DNA of 64,000 nucleotides from CAYRFF01 sp964436125 (GTDB lineage Bacteria; Bacteroidota; Bacteroidia; Chitinophagales; Saprospiraceae): assembly GCA_964436125.1 (NCBI GenBank), contig CAYTBT010000008.1, positions 40,572 through 104,571 on the forward strand. Direction: 5' to 3'. Position numbers and translations under genes: made by a program. Under the pieces are notes generated by a model. The model saw only the letters and a list, made by a program, of their open reading frames with translations, made no database searches and was not told the DNA's origin. Below, piece after piece: positions 59,041-64,000 of this stretch (positions are counted from its first letter, which is position 1; every line of letters starts with the position of its first letter).

Positions 59041-60117
59041 CTACAACTTAGATTTTTCCATCTCTTGCACTTTCACTCTCTTTCCTTTCACTATTTTCTC
59101 AAGAATGAGCGTGCCTATCACTGCTATGGCAAGCAAAACAAATGTCAGATTCAATGTCCCTATATCCTGCAAAAAGTACACAAGGACTATAAAAAATATA
59201 TTAATAAAGACCAGAAACATGCTTGCTTTCACATGACTCAGACCGGCATCGATAAGTAAGTGATGGATGTGTGACCTGTCCGGATAGAAAGGCGACCGAC
59301 CTTTTAATGCACGCATTATAAATACGCGTAAAGTGTCAAAGAGTGGAATAACGAGGATTCCTATGGTCACAGCCGGAACAGAATGAAATCTATAAACTCC
59401 TAGATTGACGTCTAAAGCATGAATTTTTATAAACTCTATGGCAAGGGTTGCCACTACCATGCCGCAGAGCATAGAGCCTGTATCGCCCATAAAAATCCGG
59501 GCCGGTGTCCAGTTAAACTTTAAGAATGCAACTAGAGAACCTACCATTGTGAATGCAAGTATCGCCAGCTCTATCCTCCCTATGGCTAGGAACCACGACC
59601 CGAAAAAAGCACATATTAAAATGGTTATGCTGGAGCTTAAGGTATCGATTCCATCAATCAGGTTGAAAGCATTTATTATAACAAGAATAGTAAATATACT
59701 GATGATATAATTGAACCAGAGTGGGATATCATCTAGGCCAAATGCTCCAAAAAACGAAGGTATCTGTACATCGGCAAGTAAGACGAGTATTCCGGCTGCA
59801 ATAAGCTGACTCAAAAATTTTTTGCGTGGGTTCATCGGCAGAATATCATCCTTGGCACCCACTAGAAACAAGATAATCATGCTGCAGAGTATGTATTGTA
59901 AATCTCCAAATACCCTAAACGGCGTCCACATCACTACACTGAATATCACCGCAGCAAATATTCCTATACCTCCCAGAGAAGGCGTTGAATGGCTGTGTGA
60001 CCGACGACTCCCGGGCTCATCCGTTAACTTTTTCACCCTCGCAATGTGGATTATTGAAGGGATTGCAACATAAGTTACTACAAATGCTGTAATAAAGCTT
60101 AAAATTACAGTGTACAT
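59041..60117 (-). CDS. WecA/MraY-type undecaprenyl-phosphate sugar-1-phosphate transferase
   Basis: This family transfers a sugar-1-phosphate (usually GlcNAc-1-P) to undecaprenyl phosphate. The 358 residues have about ten membrane segments and the conserved motifs: DEPGSRRSHSHSTPSLGGIGIF, GAKDDILPMNPRKKFLSQ (Mg site), NAFNLIDGIDTL, FNWTPARIFMGDTGSMLCG and RSPFYPDRSHIHHLLIDAG. It is not in a peptidoglycan cluster, so a WecA-like role in O-antigen or glycoprotein sugar chains is more likely than MraY. Confidence 0.92.
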   Translation of the reverse strand: MYTVILSFITAFVVTYVAIPSIIHIARVKKLTDEPGSRRSHSHSTPSLGGIGIFAAVIFSVVMWTPFRVFGDLQYILCSMIILFLVGAKDDILPMNPRKKFLSQLIAAGILVLLADVQIPSFFGAFGLDDIPLWFNYIISIFTILVIINAFNLIDGIDTLSSSITILICAFFGSWFLAIGRIELAILAFTMVGSLVAFLKFNWTPARIFMGDTGSMLCGMVVATLAIEFIKIHALDVNLGVYRFHSVPAVTIGILVIPLFDTLRVFIMRALKGRSPFYPDRSHIHHLLIDAGLSHVKASMFLVFINIFFIVLVYFLQDIGTLNLTFVLLAIAVIGTLILEKIVKGKRVKVQEMEKSKL

Positions 60118-60247
60118 GGTAATTGGCTTTTCAATTCTCAGTGCCTAAGTTAATAAAAGTAGTGTGCCTGGATGAAATTTTATCAAATTTATTTCAATTA
60201 TCCTCCACATTTACTTGCGAATAACTACAAATATAGAATGAATTTAC

Positions 60248-60255
60248 TATTTTTG
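60248..60255 (+). promoter_or_regulatory. Candidate -7 element for uppS
   Basis: TATTTTTG fits TAnnTTTG and lies 17 nt before the uppS ATG. No -33 TTTG at ideal spacing. Confidence 0.4.
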
Positions 60256-60272
60256 TTCTATTAATTTTAAGT

Positions 60273-61019
60273 ATGAGTGAAATAGAAGCGCTAAATAAAG
60301 CCAAAATACCTCAACATGTCGCCGTCATCATGGATGGAAATGGACGATGGGCTCAGAAAAAGGGATTTCCCCGAGTTGTAGGCCATAGGAATGGGGTAAA
60401 AGCTGTGAGAAATACTACAGAAATTGCTGCGGAAATAGGCGTGCAATACTTGACACTCTATGCCTTCTCAACAGAAAACTGGAACAGGCCCAAGCTTGAA
60501 GTAAGCGCCCTGATGACCCTCTTAATTGAAACGGTTAAAAAAGAATTAAAAACACTCCAGAAAAACGATATCAAGCTCGATGTAATCGGTGACATCTCCC
60601 GTTTACCCAGGAAAAGCAGAGAGGCGCTTCAATATGGGATAGAAGAAACAGCACGGAATAAACGCATGACTCTTATCCTCGCTTTAAACTATTCCGCGCG
60701 ATGGGAAATTACGCGTGCCACGCGCTTAATAGCGGAAGCTGCACAGGATAATAAGATTTCCACGGATGAAATAGATGAATCAATAGTTGAACAATATCTC
60801 TGTACGCATGGCATTCCCGATCCGGAATTAATGATAAGAACAAGTGGTGAAGAGCGCATTTCCAATTTCCTCTTGTGGCAACTTGCTTATACGGAGCTAT
60901 ATTTTACCGATACCCAATGGCCGGATTTTCAGAAAAGTGATTTTATCGATGCTGTTCTTGATTATCAATCACGTGAAAGGAGATTTGGGAAGACTAGTGA
61001 ACAGTTAGGCAAGAAATAA
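60273..61019 (+). CDS. uppS: Undecaprenyl diphosphate synthase (isoprenyl transferase)
   Basis: UppS makes the C55 lipid carrier for cell wall and O-antigen synthesis by cis addition of isopentenyl units. The 248 residues show VAVIMDGNGRWAQKKG (catalytic D21), GHRNGVKAVR, LYAFSTENWNRP and the C-terminal IRTSGEERISNFLLWQLAYTELYF. It lies 97 nt before bamA, the classic neighbour, and opposite the WecA-like gene that uses its product. Confidence 0.97.
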   Translation: MSEIEALNKAKIPQHVAVIMDGNGRWAQKKGFPRVVGHRNGVKAVRNTTEIAAEIGVQYLTLYAFSTENWNRPKLEVSALMTLLIETVKKELKTLQKNDIKLDVIGDISRLPRKSREALQYGIEETARNKRMTLILALNYSARWEITRATRLIAEAAQDNKISTDEIDESIVEQYLCTHGIPDPELMIRTSGEERISNFLLWQLAYTELYFTDTQWPDFQKSDFIDAVLDYQSRERRFGKTSEQLGKK

Positions 61020-61042
61020 TCAGCTTTCAATGTGGAATTTAT

Positions 61043-61050
61043 TACTTTTG
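61043..61050 (+). promoter_or_regulatory. Candidate -7 element for bamA
   Basis: TACTTTTG fits TAnnTTTG, 81 nt before the chosen bamA ATG. It implies bamA can be expressed apart from uppS. Confidence 0.4.
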
Positions 61051-61131
61051 CACACTATTGAGTTCTAGGCAACGGATTATCCATTGGTATCGTTCTCAAT
61101 AAGTCAAGATTGATAAATGAGAAATCCCTAT

Positions 61132-63657
61132 ATGAAACACATATATTTAATTTCTACACTGCTCGTATTTATTTTTGCTGGCGCAGTATTTGCGCAAGCT
61201 CAAGAAGCGGATAGCCTGAAAATTATTCAATATTCAGAACCTCAATCATACGAGATCGGCGGGCTTAAGGTCGTCGGAGCAAGAAATACAGATGAAAGTG
61301 CTTTATTAAATCTCTCGGGCTTAAAAGTCGGTGAAGTTATCGAGATACCCGGCGATGATATCACCCTTGCACTGAGAAAAATATACGACCTGCATCTTTT
61401 CCAAGATGTCAAGATAGTCCTGAGTAAGACCATAGGGAACATAGCTTTTCTGGAAATCCAAGTCAAGGAGAAGCCACGATACCTAAGACATCATTATGTA
61501 GGTGTAAAAAAATCTCGACATGCCGACCTCAATAAAATTGTTGAAGAGTTTTTAAATAAAGGGGAAGTCCTCACACAGAGCACTGTCAATAATATTCAGA
61601 AAGGGATTAAAGCGTATTACCGTGAAAAGGGATATCCGGACGCTACGGTAGAAATTATCTCAGAACCCGATGATAAGATTAAGAATGTTCTCGATGTAAC
61701 AATTAAAGTCGATCGAAAAGAGCGCGTCAAGGTCGATGATATTACCTTTTCAGGAAATAGCGTCTTTAAAGCTCGGAAACTGAGGAGTGCAATGAAAAAC
61801 ACGAGAACCAAGCGCCGCTTATTTGCCAAGTCCACTTTCCAGTACGATGCATATCTTGAAGACTTGCAGTCCCTGAAGGAAAAATATCAGGCGGAAGGAT
61901 ACAGAGACGTAAAGATTACCACAGATTCAATATGGAGACAGGCCGATGGAGATATCCGCATTCATATCTCCATTGATGAAGGAGATCAATATTTTTTCAA
62001 GGATATCACCTGGACCGGCAATTCACGTTATTCCGATCAGGTTCTCTCACAGCTACTCGGAATCAAGAATGGAGACATATACAATGCTGCCTTGCTTCAG
62101 GAACGCCTCACCTTCAGTAGAGATGGGAGGGACGTAAGCGCAATATATATGAATAATGGACACCTGTTCTTCAGGGCAACTCCTGTCGTAACCGCGATTC
62201 ACAATGACAGCGTTGAAGTTGAAATAAGGATATTTGAAGGACCACAGGCTACTATTGATCGCGTGGTTATCACGGGTAACGATAGAACGCACGAGAATGT
62301 TATCAGACGTGAACTGAGGACTAAGCCGGGGCACAAGTTCAGCAGAGCTGATCTGATCCGATCACAGAGACAGCTTATTGCACTCGGTTATTTTAATCCG
62401 GAAAAATTGAATGTAAGCACTCCGGTCAATGCCAGTAGATATACCGTGGATATCAAGTACGATGTAGAAGAAAAATCATCGGATCAACTTGAATTATCGG
62501 CGGGTTGGAATCAATTCAGTGGAATTATCGGTACGCTCGGAGTACAATTTAATAATTTCTCCATAAGAAACCTGTTCAATAAGGAAGCGTGGCGACCATT
62601 GCCTACCGGTGATGGGCAACGGTTATCTCTGCGTGGTCAGACCAATGGCGATTATTATCAATCCTACAATATCTCCTTTACTGAACCGTGGCTCGGTGGA
62701 AGCAAACCTACTTCCTTCAATATCGGAGGATATTATACCAAGATAAGACCCATTTATTCATATCGGGTCATCGGCGATGGATATCTATCTATCACCAATG
62801 GATTTGTAGGCCTGGGTACGCGTGTGGACTGGCCGGATGACAATTTCATCGTCAGTGCCCGATTCAATTATGAAAATATATCCCTCAGAGACTATCCACA
62901 GGACTTCTTCTCCAATGGTGAGCCTATAAGCAATGGTAATTTTAACAATTTATCCCTTATCCTCCGTATAGCAAGATCGTCTATCGGCAATCCACGATTC
63001 CCTAAGAGTGGATCGGAAATCTCCTTGAAAGTACAGCTTGCTCCTCCCTATTCACTATTCACGGATAAAAATTATACGGAAATGAGCCCACAAGAAAAGT
63101 TCAAGTTCCTCGAGTACCACAAGTGGAGATTTGACTTTGACTGGTACACAACTATCGTAGGAAATCTCGTTTTCCGCACCAATGCTAAGATAGGCTTCCT
63201 TGGATACTATAACGAAGAAGTCGGTATCATCCCATTTGAGCGGTATGAAGTCGGTGGCTCCGGCTTAAATAATCAGAGTATAGGCTTAATCGGTCGTGAC
63301 ATCATCAGTATGCGGGGTTATGAAGTACAAGACCTTCCGGGAAATAGGAATGGTGGCGGTACTGTATTTGATAAATTTACCGTGGAACTCCGCTATCCGA
63401 TATCACTCAATCCTACCGCGACAATCTATGGCCTTGTTTTCCTCCAGGGAGGTAATGTATGGCAAGGGCTACGAAATTTCAACCCATTTGATATGCGGAA
63501 ATCTGCGGGTGTGGGATTGCGTGCTTATTTGCCGATGTTTGGCTTAATCGGATTTGATTATGGATTTGGCTTTGATAAACCAGAACTTATCCAGAGCGGT
63601 GCAAGCTGGAGTAAATTTGGACAATTCAATCTTATCCTAGGATTTGAGCCGGATTAA
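61132..63657 (+). CDS. bamA: Outer-membrane protein assembly factor BamA
   Basis: BamA folds and inserts beta-barrel proteins in the outer membrane. The chosen ATG (61132) starts the signal peptide MKHIYLISTLLVFIFAGAVFAQ; a start at 61117 would add five residues. Then come five POTRA-like domains (examples YEIGGLKVVGARNTDESALLNLSGLKVGEVI; VDDITFSGNSVFKARKLRSAMKN; FFKDITWTGNSRYSDQVL; IDRVVITGNDRTHENVIRRELRTKPG) and a C-terminal barrel with SFTEPWLGGSKPTSFNIGGYY and the R-G-Y motif (SMRGYEVQD). The end FNLILGFEPD lacks a terminal aromatic residue. Length 841 is normal. Confidence 0.97.
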   Translation: MKHIYLISTLLVFIFAGAVFAQAQEADSLKIIQYSEPQSYEIGGLKVVGARNTDESALLNLSGLKVGEVIEIPGDDITLALRKIYDLHLFQDVKIVLSKTIGNIAFLEIQVKEKPRYLRHHYVGVKKSRHADLNKIVEEFLNKGEVLTQSTVNNIQKGIKAYYREKGYPDATVEIISEPDDKIKNVLDVTIKVDRKERVKVDDITFSGNSVFKARKLRSAMKNTRTKRRLFAKSTFQYDAYLEDLQSLKEKYQAEGYRDVKITTDSIWRQADGDIRIHISIDEGDQYFFKDITWTGNSRYSDQVLSQLLGIKNGDIYNAALLQERLTFSRDGRDVSAIYMNNGHLFFRATPVVTAIHNDSVEVEIRIFEGPQATIDRVVITGNDRTHENVIRRELRTKPGHKFSRADLIRSQRQLIALGYFNPEKLNVSTPVNASRYTVDIKYDVEEKSSDQLELSAGWNQFSGIIGTLGVQFNNFSIRNLFNKEAWRPLPTGDGQRLSLRGQTNGDYYQSYNISFTEPWLGGSKPTSFNIGGYYTKIRPIYSYRVIGDGYLSITNGFVGLGTRVDWPDDNFIVSARFNYENISLRDYPQDFFSNGEPISNGNFNNLSLILRIARSSIGNPRFPKSGSEISLKVQLAPPYSLFTDKNYTEMSPQEKFKFLEYHKWRFDFDWYTTIVGNLVFRTNAKIGFLGYYNEEVGIIPFERYEVGGSGLNNQSIGLIGRDIISMRGYEVQDLPGNRNGGGTVFDKFTVELRYPISLNPTATIYGLVFLQGGNVWQGLRNFNPFDMRKSAGVGLRAYLPMFGLIGFDYGFGFDKPELIQSGASWSKFGQFNLILGFEPD

Positions 63658-64000
63658 TGCAGGCATTTGCGGAGAAACACCATTGCTCACTATTGTCCTA
63701 TTACCCAAATCATGCATTAGAAATTGAAGATGACCGAATGAAATTTCATATAAACGAAGCTTATATGAAACCATTGATACTAAATGTATCAATGATGAGG
63801 GATCCGCCTCCGGCGGACTAAAGACCGAGCTCCTGTCCGAGGCTCTTCTCTTACTACGATTCCGAGCCAAATTCTTGCGCGAGCCCTTGTCTTCTGTGGC
63901 TTTTGCACTTCCTTTTGCATTTCTATTGCACGTTTTGGGTATTAAATATTTGGCTGTAGCCAAATGTGCGACTAATCCTGACCCTATGCTGCATAGCCAC
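63658..64000. repeat. Hairpin-rich noncoding stretch after bamA
   Basis: Four inverted repeats: TTTCATATAA/TTATATGAAA (63744-63770, 7-nt loop), TTGATAC/GTATCAA (63774-63792), TCCGCC-TCC-GGCGGA (63803-63817) and ATTTGGC-TGTA-GCCAAAT-type (63948-63965). The first two may end the bamA mRNA, though no T-run follows. A basic 108-codon open frame on the minus strand here shows no recognisable domain and is probably not a gene. Confidence 0.5.

Noticed and set aside
63637..63963. Basic 108-codon frame on the minus strand
   Set aside because: It overlaps the end of bamA and a hairpin-rich noncoding stretch, is low in complexity and has no recognisable domain.

Overview
The window is a chromosomal segment of about 40% GC from a member of the Bacteroidota. 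The support is direct: two proteins with Bacteroidota-type C-terminal secretion (T9SS) sorting domains (1017-2531 and 16150-18870), DUF4199, DUF4159 and BatA-like proteins, an OMP_b-brl_3-type TonB-related receptor, a short leader with a TAnnTTTG promoter element before several genes, and the Bacteroidota order rpsU-xer-hpf-tRNAs-tuf-tRNA-secE-nusG-rplKAJL-rpoBC. A Saprospirales-like lineage is plausible but cannot be proven from the sequence alone. No prophage, CRISPR array, intact insertion sequence or rRNA gene was found.

Layout. 0-5 kb: 3' part of thiL, a secreted beta-helix protein, and three minus-strand genes that look like metal handling (His-rich lipoprotein, outer-membrane protein with a CxxCxC start, cupredoxin). 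5-9.2 kb: bifunctional nuclease, etfA, etfB and dapF, all minus. 9.3-19.5 kb, plus strand: a membrane-anchored HtrA-like protease, a Cys/Met-metabolism PLP enzyme, a 1-kb repeat-filled noncoding zone, then der-rfbC-rfbD, a gliding-motility-type secreted protein and ribE. 19.5-22 kb: two paralogous lipoproteins and an ECF sigma factor. 22-37.3 kb, minus strand: the transcription/translation core cluster with five tRNAs. 37.5-40.1 kb: an outer-membrane barrel, rsgA and a geranylgeranylglyceryl-phosphate-synthase-type enzyme. 40.2-45.9 kb: a six-gene, tightly overlapping operon (TetR regulator, LolA-like protein, two FtsX/MacB-type permeases, ATPase, outer-membrane barrel) with a palindromic candidate operator. 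46.1-51.5 kb: a second compact operon (BatA-like VWA protein, a dihydroorotase homologue that has lost its metal and catalytic residues, two DUF4199 membrane proteins, a dolichyl-phosphate-mannose-synthase-like glycosyltransferase). 51.7-64 kb: TonB-type receptor, tRNA-Leu, rseP, rsmE-DUF4159, a small membrane protein, a universal stress protein, a WecA/MraY-type transferase, uppS and bamA, ending in another hairpin-rich noncoding stretch.

How the genes fit together. Much of the window concerns the cell envelope: undecaprenyl phosphate supply (uppS) and use (WecA-like transferase, GT2), outer-membrane assembly (bamA), regulated intramembrane proteolysis (rseP), periplasmic quality control (HtrA), deoxysugar synthesis (rfbCD without rfbAB) and the TetR-controlled export operon. 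The strongest candidates for something poorly described are that export operon, the pseudo-dihydroorotase operon, the metal-handling trio, and the paired lipoproteins beside the ECF sigma factor.
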